DNA from: Holophagales bacterium
Lineage (GTDB): Bacteria; Acidobacteriota; Thermoanaerobaculia; Multivoradales; JAGPDF01
Direction of reading: 5' to 3'
DNA length: 64,000 nt
Assembly (NCBI GenBank): GCA_016699405.1
Contig: CP064972.1
Coordinates: 1,116,001-1,180,000, forward strand
The notes beneath the pieces are model-generated. The model was not told the DNA's origin, ran no database searches, and saw nothing but the letters and a program-made list of their open reading frames with translations. Position numbers and translations under genes: made by a program. Positions 1-7,703 of the stretch are shown one piece after another (the stretch's first letter is position 1; each line of letters begins with the position of its first letter).

Positions 1-2
1 TC

Positions 3-335
3 ACCAGTCCCGGCGGTGCGTCGTACCACCCGGTCTGGGCGCCGCTCCTGCTCGGGGAGCTTTTCGTCAACGTCGCCCTCTTCGTCCTCTCGCTCCTCCT
101 CGTGGTGGTCTTCTTCCAGAAGAAGCGGGTCTTTCCGCCGCTCGCCATCGCCACGCTGACGGTGATGTTCGTCCTCTCCGTGGCCGACAACGCCGCGGCG
201 CAGTTCCTTCCCGCGAGCGTGCGTCCTGCCTCGGCGGCGGCGACGACCGAGGTGGGGCGAGCCGCCATCCAGGGGTTCCTCTGGATCCCGTACTTCGTCC
301 GTTCGCGGCGCGTGCGCGCCACCTTCGTGAACTGA
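3..335 (+). CDS. DUF2569-like membrane protein, 3' part
   Basis: The reading frame is open from base 3 and ends with TGA at 333-335, so the N-terminus lies outside the window. The visible 110 residues hold a hydrophobic segment (around LFVNVALFVLSLLLVVVFF), a short basic loop (QKKR), a second hydrophobic segment and a C-terminal part containing GFLWIPYFVRSRRVRATF. That last motif is what I recall for the C-terminus of DUF2569 integral membrane proteins. The function is unknown. An internal ATG at 102 opens a 77-residue frame, but the coding frame clearly continues upstream of it. Family assignment is from memory of the motif. Confidence 0.7.
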   Translation, partial: TSPGGASYHPVWAPLLLGELFVNVALFVLSLLLVVVFFQKKRVFPPLAIATLTVMFVLSVADNAAAQFLPASVRPASAAATTEVGRAAIQGFLWIPYFVRSRRVRATFVN

Positions 336-347
336 GCGCGGCGGTCT

Positions 348-1529
348 TCAGTTGAGGCGCGGGGCCGCGGCGGCTTGAGCCTTCTGCTGCAGCTTCGTGA
401 GGTTCCGCTCGAAGCTCGCGCGGTCGGGCAGGTCGAAGCGGACGGCGAGCTCGACCGCTCGCCTCGAGGCCTGGAGCGCGTCGTCCCAGCGCGCGCCGCG
501 CGCCAGCGCTTCGGCGAGGCTGTCCCAGGCGTTGGCGGAGCTCGGGTTCTCGCGTGCGGCGCGCTCGAAGACCGCGATCGCCTCGGTCACGCGGTCGCTG
601 CCGAGAAGCTCGTACCCGACTTCGTTGAGCGCCGATTCCGGCACGGCGACTGGAATGCCGAGTCGCGCGGAGAGGGCGGCGAAATGCGCGTCCACAGCGG
701 GCAGTCCCTTCGCCGCCAGATCCTCGGGGATCGCGTAGCCGGCGTAGAGGGAGCGCAGCGCGTCGACGATGCCGAGCAGGGGCAGGGCCGAGTGCGTCTC
801 CTCGGGGAAGGAACGCACCCGAACACGGAGCGTGCCGGGTGCGGCCGCGGCGAGGGCGCGTGCCAGGCGTTCGTCGGCTGAGAGCGCCTGCTCGCGGTCG
901 TCACCGTAGGCGAAATAGACGAAACGCGCCGGACGGTCGGTGCGGGCGAGCGCCGACTCGAGCTCGCGGATCGGCAACTGGCCGTCCCAGTCGAGGCTCG
1001 GGGCCAGGGCGAGGTAGGCGTGGTACGTCGCGGGTGCCGTCGCCAACTGATGCAGGACGTACTGGCCGCTCGCCGAATGCCCGGCGAGGATGCGGAACGG
1101 CGCCACGCGATAGTCGCGTTCGATGCGCGGAATCAGCTCGGTCGTGAGGAATCGGGTGAAGTTGGCGGCACCGCCGCCGCCGATCCAGGCCTGCGGCCAG
1201 TCGGTCTGCGTGAAGTCGCGCACACGGATCGTGCTGTGAACCGACACCACGATCAGCTCGGGGAGCTGGCCTTGCGCGGCGAGGAAGTCGCTCGACGCGA
1301 TCGCGTGCGCGCCGTGCGTCTGGCCGTCGAGCAGATAGAGCACCGGGTAGCGACGTTCGGTGGCCCAGGAGTAGCTTGCGGGAAGACGGACCTCGACATG
1401 GCGGGGCTCACCGAGCACGGCCGAGACGAGGTCGATCGTTTCCAGGTCTTTCGCCGCCGCGGGCCGGACGCTGGCGAGCAGGAGGAGTGACAGCAGGGTC
1501 TGTCTCAGGCGATCGATGCGTGGGTGCAA
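348..1529 (-). CDS. Secreted alpha/beta-hydrolase esterase with C-terminal TPR
   Basis: A 393-residue protein with an N-terminal signal peptide (hydrophobic stretch at residues 11-22, then RPAAAKD). The hydrolase part resembles the IroE/Fes/esterase D family: the nucleophile elbow is GHSASG with Ser at about 152, there is an Asp-rich YGDD near 215 and a candidate catalytic His in EETHSALP near 247. Residues of roughly 305-375 form at least one tetratricopeptide unit (NEVGYELLGSDRVTEAIAVF and following). It probably hydrolyses an ester or thioester in the periplasm; the substrate is unknown. The chosen start is TTG at 1529, preceded by GGGGGA; no ATG lies upstream of the signal sequence in frame. 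It stands alone between a DUF2569 gene and the island edge. Confidence 0.8.
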   Translation of the reverse strand: MHPRIDRLRQTLLSLLLLASVRPAAAKDLETIDLVSAVLGEPRHVEVRLPASYSWATERRYPVLYLLDGQTHGAHAIASSDFLAAQGQLPELIVVSVHSTIRVRDFTQTDWPQAWIGGGGAANFTRFLTTELIPRIERDYRVAPFRILAGHSASGQYVLHQLATAPATYHAYLALAPSLDWDGQLPIRELESALARTDRPARFVYFAYGDDREQALSADERLARALAAAAPGTLRVRVRSFPEETHSALPLLGIVDALRSLYAGYAIPEDLAAKGLPAVDAHFAALSARLGIPVAVPESALNEVGYELLGSDRVTEAIAVFERAARENPSSANAWDSLAEALARGARWDDALQASRRAVELAVRFDLPDRASFERNLTKLQQKAQAAAAPRLN

Positions 1530-1607
1530 ACTCGGGTCCCCCGATGGCTGGACGCCCGATGCGAGCGGCGCGTGGTGCGGCAGGCGATGCGAATGGAGCG
1601 GAGGCGC

Positions 1608-1613
1608 ATTATG
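1608..1613 (-). promoter_or_regulatory. Possible -10 box of the esterase gene
   Basis: CATAAT on the minus strand, about 80 nt upstream of the TTG start. No good -35 is visible, so support is limited to the hexamer itself and its similarity to the CATAAT box at 50941-50936. Confidence 0.3.
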
Positions 1614-1874
1614 GTCGATGAGTTGGAGAGGTTGCGGCTCGGATTGGCGTGCCGCCGAGTCGCGACGGCCTGGTCTCGGTCGGCAACGGCCGAACGTTCG
1701 AGTCCGGACTCCAGGGCCGCCCCTGCCGCACCGTCGACGGCGAGAACCGAGAAGGGCTGACGGACCCGCTGTGGAAGGGGGCGGGGCCAGTCCTCGCTGA
1801 CCTGACGCGCGTCGCTTCGGGAGACAAGGCCCCGAGCGGAGGCGGGTGCCCCCGGCGCGATCGACTGGGTTCTA

Positions 1875-1950
1875 GATTTCAGGAGGGGGGAGACTGGTAG
1901 CCCATTCGGTGGCGAGTTCGAACCCAGTATGGGATTCGAACCGCATTTAC
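1875..1950 (-). repeat. Degenerate tRNA-3'-end-like segment (possible att remnant)
   Basis: Read on the plus strand, GATTT at 1875 is followed 19 nt later by CTGGTAGC (1894), then CAT, then T-arm-like motifs GTTCGAACCC (1916-1925) and GGGATTCGAACC (1931-1942). At the intact tRNA-Glu, GATTT (14098), CTGGTAGC (14117, again 19 nt later), CAT and GGGATTCGAACCC occur in the same order and orientation. The left copy cannot fold into a full tRNA. It looks like a diverged attachment-site duplicate of the tRNA 3' end, which would make 1.9-14.1 kb an integrated element. The match is imperfect and T-arm motifs are shared by all tRNAs, so confidence is modest. Confidence 0.4.
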
Positions 1951-2118
1951 GCTTGGCTCCATGAAGTCGCGGCGTTGAGGCAAGCGGCTTGAGAATCAGC
2001 AACTTCGAGCCATTTGCTCCAGCCGCCGCATGCTCCACCGCGCCGAGGTGGTCTTTCGGTGAGGCAGGAGCCGTCCCTCTCCGGCGACCGCCCAACCGTG
2101 GCGGAGTGGAGGGGCAGC

Positions 2119-3075
2119 ATGGTCTGGAAGCCCGCAACCCCGCAGCTCGAGTTGGTCGTTCCGGCAGGCTCGGCGTCACAGTTTCATCCAACAGCTGTTG
2201 AGCGGCCGAGCCGCGCAGCGCGCCGCTCCGGCAGCCTGATCCGTCAGGCGCTCTACCTCGACCAGGAGGACGCCAACGCCGCCGGCGAGGTGGGCTTCCT
2301 CGCGCGGGCGCTGGTCCAGGCGACGCTTCCCCACAGCGACCCCAAGGCCAACGAGTTCGTCCGACGCAACGGGCACTTCACCCTCTCGATCCTGGCGCCG
2401 AAGGACGTGGGGCTCCCGTTTGGCCGATACCCGCGCCTGGTTCTGGCCTACCTGACGACGGAGGCGGTGCGGCGCAAGAGCCCCGACATCGAGCTCGGAA
2501 GCCACTTCTCCCACTTCTGTGCCGCCCTCGGCATTCCGCCGACCATGGGGCCGCGCGGATCGCTTCCCATGCTCCGGGAACAGCTCCAGCGGCTGTTCGC
2601 CTCGACCTTCCAGTGCATCTTTCACGACGAGAGCCAAGGCCGGCACGCCGGCGACGGCCCCCTGATCGCCGAGAAGCGCGAGCTCTGGTGGGACCCCCGG
2701 CCCGGGAAGGGTGAGGCAGCCTGGGGCTCGCACGTCCTGCTCTCGGACCGCTTCTTCAGGGAAGCGACCGAGGCGCCGGTCCCTCTCGACCTGCGGGTCC
2801 TGCGGGCCCTCCGGTCGCCCTTCGAGATCGACATCTACGTCTGGCTGACGTGGCGCTTCTTCCGGCTTCGGCGGCCGGTCACGATTCCCTGGGCCTCGCT
2901 GGCGCTTCAGTTCGGATCACGGTACTCCAATCCTCGCCACTTCAAGAAGCGCTTTCTGGGTTACCTGCGGAGCGTCATCGACTACTACCCGGAGGTGAGG
3001 CTTGAGAGTTTGGCTGCGGGCCTGCTGCTCAAGCCCTCTCCGACACACGTCGAGGAGCGACCTGCCAGGCGGTGA
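2119..3075 (+). CDS. Plasmid-type replication initiator RepA-like protein
   Basis: A 318-residue protein resembling the plasmid-encoded RepA family (RepA_C type) of broad-host replicons. Recognisable stretches are LPFGRYPRLVLAYLTTEAVR, LGSHFSHFCAALGI, the ELWWDPR motif, the region SDRFFREATEAPVPLDLRVLRAL and DIYVWLTWR followed by PWASLALQFG. Family members bind origin iterons and start plasmid replication. I chose ATG 2119 because GGAGGGG sits 7 nt upstream; an in-frame start exists at 2014. No partition, mobilisation or integrase gene is next to it and I see no iteron array, so it may be a relic of a plasmid that brought in the metal genes. It converges with the next gene with a gap of 38 bp. 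Confidence 0.75.
   Translation: MVWKPATPQLELVVPAGSASQFHPTAVERPSRAARRSGSLIRQALYLDQEDANAAGEVGFLARALVQATLPHSDPKANEFVRRNGHFTLSILAPKDVGLPFGRYPRLVLAYLTTEAVRRKSPDIELGSHFSHFCAALGIPPTMGPRGSLPMLREQLQRLFASTFQCIFHDESQGRHAGDGPLIAEKRELWWDPRPGKGEAAWGSHVLLSDRFFREATEAPVPLDLRVLRALRSPFEIDIYVWLTWRFFRLRRPVTIPWASLALQFGSRYSNPRHFKKRFLGYLRSVIDYYPEVRLESLAAGLLLKPSPTHVEERPARR
2173..2188 (+). repeat. Left copy of a 16-bp inverted repeat
   Basis: GCGTCACAGTTTCATC here is repeated as its exact reverse complement at 5159-5174. The pair encloses repA (apart from its first codons), the secreted protein gene and the crp gene. It could be a boundary of a small mobile unit or a regulator site. A 16-bp match can arise by chance in 64 kb, so this is only suggestive. 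Confidence 0.3.
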
Positions 3076-3113
3076 CGTGGTTGCCCGTCTCTGAGGTCCG
3101 GGTTGCCACCGTG

Positions 3114-3989
3114 CTACTGCGCCCGGCCGAGGCGCACCACGAGCAGCGCCCGGATCAGGTCGTCGGCGCCTGAGGTCAGCCCGATCGCCACGCCGGTCTT
3201 GAGCGCCAGGCGGGCGGACAGCGGAACGGCGACGAACGGTTGCGCGTAGTGCTCCTGGCGCGACGCGTGGAAGCCGAAGTCGCCCTGCTCGCCGATCCCG
3301 CCGAAGACTTCGAGCCCATAGAGGACGTGGGAGTCGCCGTCGCCGTCCGGGTCGAAGGCAGCGGCGCCCGGGATCATCCGGTTGGGGCCCTTGAGGAAGA
3401 AGCCGGCGGTGTAGCCAAAGGCGATCTTGCCGCCGTCGAGGTTCTTCTCGCCGGCCAGGTTCAGCGACAGATTCCCCCAGTCGAAATTCTGCGAGAAGAT
3501 CAGGCGCCCCTCAACCTCGTGCTCGGTCGAGAAGCTCCCCTCCGCTTCCTCTTCGAGCGAGCCGACGACCACCTCGCGGTAGGTCTCCGGATGGTGGAAC
3601 TGCTCGTACTCGAGGTAGAAGACCGGGACGAAGAAACTGTTCACGAGCCACGGGCGGACCCGCCCCTGCAGCTTGAAGCCATCGAGACGCGGCGAGTCGC
3701 CCGGCTCCCAGGTGCCGAGGAGGTAGAGCGACGACGCGAAGTGCGGGTTGAAGCCGTGCTCGAGCTCGGCGACCTGGCCGTAGATCCAGCCTCCCTGTGG
3801 CGAGCGCACAGCGTCGACCCCCAGCTCGAGCTCGAGCTCACCGACCTCCATGCCGTGGGTGTAGGTATCGAAATAGGGCCCGCTTCCGGCCCACGCAGCG
3901 GTGCCGGAGACCAGGCCGAGGCTCGAGGAAACTGCGAGGGCGAACAACAGATGGAGGCGTAGAGAACGGGGCAGGCCAGCACGTGCCAT
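3114..3989 (-). CDS. Secreted protein, probably beta-rich, of the metal cluster
   Basis: A 291-residue protein starting at ATG 3989 behind GGAGG (6 nt spacing). Residues 1-33 form a classical signal peptide (MARAGLPRSLRLHLLFALAV, then AAWAGS). The mature part alternates polar and aromatic residues (YFDTYTHGMEVGELELELG, SLYLLGTWEP, FVPVFYLEYEQF) and ends RALLVVRLGRAQ, consistent with an outer-membrane beta-barrel or another beta-rich envelope protein. I do not recognise a named family. Upstream, on the same strand, lie the Crp/Fnr gene and the metal ATPase, so a role in metal stress or envelope sensing is plausible but inferred. The frame is open upstream to 4184, overlapping crp, but codon quality and the signal peptide favour 3989. 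Confidence 0.6.
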   Translation of the reverse strand: MARAGLPRSLRLHLLFALAVSSSLGLVSGTAAWAGSGPYFDTYTHGMEVGELELELGVDAVRSPQGGWIYGQVAELEHGFNPHFASSLYLLGTWEPGDSPRLDGFKLQGRVRPWLVNSFFVPVFYLEYEQFHHPETYREVVVGSLEEEAEGSFSTEHEVEGRLIFSQNFDWGNLSLNLAGEKNLDGGKIAFGYTAGFFLKGPNRMIPGAAAFDPDGDGDSHVLYGLEVFGGIGEQGDFGFHASRQEHYAQPFVAVPLSARLALKTGVAIGLTSGADDLIRALLVVRLGRAQ

Positions 3990-4095
3990 GAGAGACCTCC
4001 GGTCGAAGGCAGTGGAATCGTTCGAGGAACGCCGCTGCAAGGGCGCCGCTGGGTGGGAGCTTCCCAGCTTCCGCTTGGCAGCACCTTGACCTGGG

Positions 4096-4884
4096 TCAAG
4101 CCTCGGCGGAGGGTGTTGCCGATGGCTGCTGTTGGCCCGGGCGCGGGCAGCCCCACAGTCGCACCGGACACTGCCCGCATGCACTCGCGCCGCGGCCGGC
4201 AGAGCCGTTCAAGTAGAGGCAGCCATTGACCTCGTGCAGCTGATCGCAGGCCTTGAGACGCCCGAGAATGCGAGAGAGCGTCTCGGGCCGGATCGAGAGC
4301 CGCGCGGCGAGAGTGCGCTTCGAGATCCGCGGCGCGGCTGCGCCACCGAGCGCCTGTTGCTGGTCGAGAAACGAGAGCAGGCGCTCGCTCGCGTTCCGAA
4401 CGGTCACCCGCTCGATCTCGTCGAGAAGGATCGCATTGCGGCGCTGGAGAGTCTCGAGGAGCCGGCCCACGAGCCGCGGCTCGTCGGCGAGCATCGCATG
4501 CAGTCGACGACGGTCGAAGATCGCCACCCGGCTGGCGCAGAGTGCCCGGACGCTCAGCGGCTCGGTGGCGACCTCGTGCAGCGCCAAGTCCTCGCCGAAG
4601 AGCTCGCCGGGGCCCAACAGAGCAATGATGAACTCGTCGCCCTTCTCGGTGTGTCTCAGCAGGGCGATCTCGCCGGTGAGAACGAGATAGAAGTGGCGGG
4701 CTACTTCCCCCGCGAAACTGAGCCACTGCTCCGCCTGGAGTTCTGTTTCGCCGCTGCTCGCCACAACTTCGTCGAGGAGCCGCTTCGAAAGACCTTCGAA
4801 AAGATAGACGGAGCGAAGGCTCTCCGCGTGCAGCCCGCGGCACGTTGGGGTGACCTGCGGCGCTTCAAGGCAGCCACGACACAC
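4096..4884 (-). CDS. Crp/Fnr-family transcriptional regulator with extra cysteines
   Basis: A transcription factor of the Crp/Fnr family. Residues of about 20-135 form the effector-binding beta-roll (GEVARHFYLVLTGEIALL, LGPGELFGEDLAL), a dimerisation helix follows, and the C-terminal winged helix contains SKRTLAARLSIRPETLSRILGRLK. With the GTG start at 4884 the protein is 262 residues and begins with a cysteine cluster (Cys 2, 5 and 15); the C-terminal tail adds CGQCPVRLWGC. These cysteines could hold a metal or an iron-sulfur cluster, as in FNR-type sensors, but that is inference. The frame is open up to 4974, yet a TTGACA/TACAGT promoter lies inside that extension and its -10 box ends 8 nt before GTG 4884, so the short start is preferred. 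It lies downstream of cadA and is a candidate regulator of the island. Confidence 0.75.
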   Translation of the reverse strand: MCRGCLEAPQVTPTCRGLHAESLRSVYLFEGLSKRLLDEVVASSGETELQAEQWLSFAGEVARHFYLVLTGEIALLRHTEKGDEFIIALLGPGELFGEDLALHEVATEPLSVRALCASRVAIFDRRRLHAMLADEPRLVGRLLETLQRRNAILLDEIERVTVRNASERLLSFLDQQQALGGAAAPRISKRTLAARLSIRPETLSRILGRLKACDQLHEVNGCLYLNGSAGRGASACGQCPVRLWGCPRPGQQQPSATPSAEA

Positions 4885-4892
4885 CCAGCAAT

Positions 4893-4920
4893 ACTGTACC
4901 GATTCAGTCCGTGTTGTCAA
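4893..4920 (-). promoter_or_regulatory. Sigma70-like promoter of the Crp/Fnr gene
   Basis: TTGACA (4920-4915), 16-nt spacer, TACAGT (4898-4893). This is among the best -35/-10 matches in the window. Transcription would start at about 4886-4884, on or just before the GTG start codon, giving a leaderless mRNA. Confidence 0.65.
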
Positions 4921-5158
4921 AACGACCGAGGGGCAACGCGATCCCCCAAGGTGCAGCATTCGTAGACTCCACACCGAGTCTCGGCGACGATGTCGGGCCG
5001 CTGACCCGCGACTCCAAGCAGGCCTGGCGCGGGGGACGACGTGGTGCCGCGGCGCGGGTGGGTTGCTGGTATCCCCGGAGAGAAACGGTCACGCCAGAGC
5101 TGGTGAGCACCCCGGATTCGAGCCAGCCCAGGGGTCGCCGTCGTGGCGGTGGGCCACC

Positions 5159-5174
5159 GATGAAACTGTGACGC
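5159..5174 (+). repeat. Right copy of the 16-bp inverted repeat
   Basis: GATGAAACTGTGACGC is the exact reverse complement of 2173-2188. It lies in the 316-bp gap between the crp start and the end of cadA, which otherwise holds the crp promoter and a small hairpin. Around 5103-5125 the minus strand also reads like a tRNA 3' end, but no tRNA body is present. Confidence 0.3.
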
Positions 5175-5179
5175 GCGCC

Positions 5180-5196
5180 GTTGCGGGCCCCGCAAC
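5180..5196 (-). terminator. Hairpin just after cadA
   Basis: An inverted repeat (GTTGCG / CGCAAC around GGCCC) starts 4 nt after the TGA stop of the P-type ATPase gene. No uridine tract follows, so it may act as an mRNA 3'-end stabiliser or a weak terminator rather than a classic intrinsic terminator. Confidence 0.35.
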
Positions 5197-5200
5197 ACCC

Positions 5201-7366
5201 TCAGCCGCGAAGCAGCCGAAGCGAGTTGGCGACCACGAGCAGGGCGGCGCCCATGTCGGCGGCGATGGCTGCCCAGAGCGACGCCGCTCCGAGGAACGTG
5301 AGGGCGACGAAGATCGCCTTCACGGAGAGCGAGAAAGAGATGTTCTGGCGGATGACGCGCAGCGTCTGTCGGGAGTGCCGAACGAGCCAGGGGAGACGAG
5401 ACAGGTCGTCCGACAACAGCGCGATATCGGCCGTTTCGATCGCGGCGTCGGAGCCCGCGCCGCCCATGGCGATGCCGAGGCTCGCACTGGCCAGGGCGGG
5501 TGCATCGTTGATCCCGTCGCCAACCATCGCAACACGCTGGTAGCGCTCGACGAGCCCCTGGATCGCCGCGACTTTCTCGTCGGGAAGGAGCTCGGCTCGG
5601 ATCTCCGAAACCCCCGTTTCGCGGCCGATCGCCTTGGCGGTGCCGCGGTTGTCGCCGGTCAGCATCACGGTCGTCTCGATTCCTAGTCGCTGGAGCTCCC
5701 GGAGGGTCTCGCGGGCGTTCGACCGCACACCGTCAGCCACCGCGACGAGGCCGCAGACATGGGTCTCGTTGCCGACCACCACGGCGGTCTGACCCGCTTG
5801 CGACATGGCTTCGAGCCGCTCGTGAACGTCGGGAGTCTCCTGGCCGCGCTCCTCGAGGTAGCGATGCGAGCCGACCCAGAACGTACGCCCGCCGACGGTA
5901 CCCGCGGCCCCCTTGCCTTCGAAGGCCTGGAAGTCCTCCGCGGGCGGTGCGGAGACGCCCTTCTCTGCGGCGTAGTCGCGAATAGCCGTGGCGAGCGGGT
6001 GTTCGCTCCGCGCTTCGAGCGCGACGAGGCGCTCGAGTAGCTCGCGCTCGTCGTGACCGGCGAGCGGCACGACCTCCAGCACCCGCGGCCTGCCGTGGGT
6101 GAGAGTTCCGGTCTTGTCGAAGGCGAAAGCGCGGATCCTGGCGGGTGCTTCGAGGAACGCCCCGCCCTTGACCAGCACGCCGTGACGCGCGGCGGCTGCC
6201 AGCCCCGCGACGACCGCGACGGGCGTCGAGACGACCAGCGCGCACGGACACCCAATAACGAGGAGCACGAGCGCCCGGTAGCCCCACTCGCCCCAACTCG
6301 CGCCCGCCAGGAGCGGCGGCAGCAGCGCGACGAGGAGGGCGGTCACGAACACGAATGGTGTGTAGATCGCGGCGAACCGATCGACCCAGCGCTCGGAAGG
6401 AGAACGCCGCGCCTGCGCCTCTTCGACCAAGCGCAGGATCTTGGCCAGCATCGTCGCTTCGGCCGCCGCCGTCGTCTCGACCTCGAGTGCCCCCGCGCCG
6501 TTGATGGTGCCCGCGAACACCTCGTCCCCCGGTTGCTTCTCGACCGGGCGGCTCTCGCCGGTGATCGGCGCCTGGTTCAGGGTCGAGCGCCCGGAGACTA
6601 CTCGCCCGTCGAGCGGGATGCGCTCGCCCGGTCGGACGGCGACGCGCGCTCCGACCGGGATCTCCGAAGGGTGGACCTCGCGCTCGCCTTCTGGCGTCAC
6701 GAGGCGAGCCGTAGGGGGCGCGAGATCGAGGAGCTTGGCGATGGCCCGACGCGCCCGTCCAATGCTCCAAGCCTCGAGCGCGAGCGAGAAGGCGAACAGG
6801 AAGGCGACCGTGGCCGCCTCGAACCACTCGCCGATCACGATGGCGCCGCAAACGGCGATCGTCATCAGCAGGTTCATGTCGGGCCGGAACCGCCGCAAGG
6901 CCAGCCATGCCTTGGGTGCCACCGTCACGAGCCCGGCCAGCACGGCGGCGGCGTAGACCAGTCGTGCGGCCAGCGGGACCGCGTGCCCGCCACCCATGCC
7001 CTCCCGCCCCAGCGCCGCGCCGAAGCCGCCGGCCAGGACGGCGTGAAGCAGGAAGCCGGCGATGGTCGCGGAGCCGGAGACGACGGTCGAGATGAGGCGC
7101 CGCTTCCGCAGGCGATCATTGCTGCCGTCGTCGCCTTCGGCTCGCCAGGGCTCGGCGGCGAGACCGGCTCTCGCGACCGCGTTGACGATCGCCGTGTCGG
7201 GCACGGACTTCACGTCTGCGGCGACGGTCATCCTGCCGCGCAGGAGATCGAAGCCGAGCTTCGCTTCGCCGCCAACTATAGGGCCGACTTCCCGGCGCAG
7301 CGTCGCGATCTCCTCGGCACAATCCATGCCGGCGACGCGGAACGCGCGCGCCTTCTCAGAGGCCAT
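5201..7366 (-). CDS. cadA: Heavy-metal translocating P1B-type ATPase (CadA/ZntA type)
   Basis: A 721-residue P-type ATPase that would export divalent metal ions (Zn, Cd or Pb by family precedent) across the inner membrane. Residues 1-75 are an N-terminal metal-binding-like domain with GMDCAEE (Cys 16), a variant lacking the second Cys of GMxCxxC. The actuator motif TGES is at 269-272, the transmembrane metal site CPC at 373-375, the phosphorylation motif DKTGTLT from 417 and the hinge GDGINDAPAL further on. The start ATG 7366 follows GAGGAGGACGAGG and overlaps the last 11 bases of the PII-like gene, suggesting translational coupling; an in-frame start at 7432 would lie deeper inside that gene. 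It is the last efflux gene of the czcCBA-PII-cadA operon. Substrate specificity is inferred. Confidence 0.93.
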   Translation of the reverse strand: MASEKARAFRVAGMDCAEEIATLRREVGPIVGGEAKLGFDLLRGRMTVAADVKSVPDTAIVNAVARAGLAAEPWRAEGDDGSNDRLRKRRLISTVVSGSATIAGFLLHAVLAGGFGAALGREGMGGGHAVPLAARLVYAAAVLAGLVTVAPKAWLALRRFRPDMNLLMTIAVCGAIVIGEWFEAATVAFLFAFSLALEAWSIGRARRAIAKLLDLAPPTARLVTPEGEREVHPSEIPVGARVAVRPGERIPLDGRVVSGRSTLNQAPITGESRPVEKQPGDEVFAGTINGAGALEVETTAAAEATMLAKILRLVEEAQARRSPSERWVDRFAAIYTPFVFVTALLVALLPPLLAGASWGEWGYRALVLLVIGCPCALVVSTPVAVVAGLAAAARHGVLVKGGAFLEAPARIRAFAFDKTGTLTHGRPRVLEVVPLAGHDERELLERLVALEARSEHPLATAIRDYAAEKGVSAPPAEDFQAFEGKGAAGTVGGRTFWVGSHRYLEERGQETPDVHERLEAMSQAGQTAVVVGNETHVCGLVAVADGVRSNARETLRELQRLGIETTVMLTGDNRGTAKAIGRETGVSEIRAELLPDEKVAAIQGLVERYQRVAMVGDGINDAPALASASLGIAMGGAGSDAAIETADIALLSDDLSRLPWLVRHSRQTLRVIRQNISFSLSVKAIFVALTFLGAASLWAAIAADMGAALLVVANSLRLLRG

Positions 7367-7694
7367 CCTCGTCCTCCTCCCCCGTTCGGATGCGAAGTAC
7401 CCGCTCGACCCCGGAGACGAAGATCTTGCCATCTCCGGGGCGGCCGGTGCGCGCGGCCGATGCGATCGCGTCGACGATGGGTGCCACCATGGCGTCCGGC
7501 ACGACGATCTCGAGCTTCGTCTTGCGGGCGAAGGAGTGACCGGCCTCCTGCACGGTCTCCCGCGCCCCCTCCGACCGGGAGCGACCCCAGCCGCGAACCT
7601 CGGAGAGAGTAAGACCCGGAATGTCGAGGGTTTCGAGGCGATGAAGGATCTCTTCGACCATGAACGTCTGCACGATTGCCTTGATCTCTTTCAT
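7356..7694 (-). CDS. PII-like signalling protein of metal-efflux operon (PII-NG type)
   Basis: A 112-residue member of the PII (GlnB/GlnK) superfamily. It begins MKEIKAIVQTFMVEEILHRL as PII proteins do, has a T-loop region around GWGRSRSEGARETVQEAGHSF and the C-terminal signature RTGRPGDGKIFVSGVERVLRIRTGE. The uridylylated Tyr of GlnB is absent. It matches the group called PII-NG, reported beside heavy-metal RND efflux genes rather than nitrogen genes (recalled, not searched). It follows czcA by 9 bp with a strong AGGAGG site and overlaps cadA by 11 bp. By analogy it may bind a nucleotide or metal and gate an efflux pump, but the function is not established. Confidence 0.85.
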   Translation of the reverse strand: MKEIKAIVQTFMVEEILHRLETLDIPGLTLSEVRGWGRSRSEGARETVQEAGHSFARKTKLEIVVPDAMVAPIVDAIASAARTGRPGDGKIFVSGVERVLRIRTGEEDEDGL

Positions 7695-7703
7695 CGCAAC
7701 CTC

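Larger units (their letters stand above)
1530..2118. other. 589-bp non-coding region at the left edge of the metal island
   Basis: No convincing gene. It holds a possible -10 box (CATAAT, minus strand, 1613-1608) for the esterase gene, an unattached Shine-Dalgarno-like purine run at 1881-1892, and a tRNA-like segment at 1875-1950 described separately. A frame on the minus strand spans it, but its protein has no recognisable features. Base composition falls locally near 1925-1990, below the very high GC of the flanking genes. The context (plasmid replication gene immediately downstream) suggests it belongs to, or borders, acquired DNA. Confidence 0.5.

Noticed and set aside
1505..2191. A 228-codon minus-strand frame over the repA upstream region
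   Set aside because: No family resemblance, no ribosome site, and it overlaps both the esterase start and the repA start.
5103..5125. A tRNA-3'-end-like sequence (GGCTCGAATCC ... ACCA, minus strand)
   Set aside because: The matching 5' half of a tRNA is absent and the T-stem is weak. It may be another att relic, but the evidence is too thin to list as a feature.
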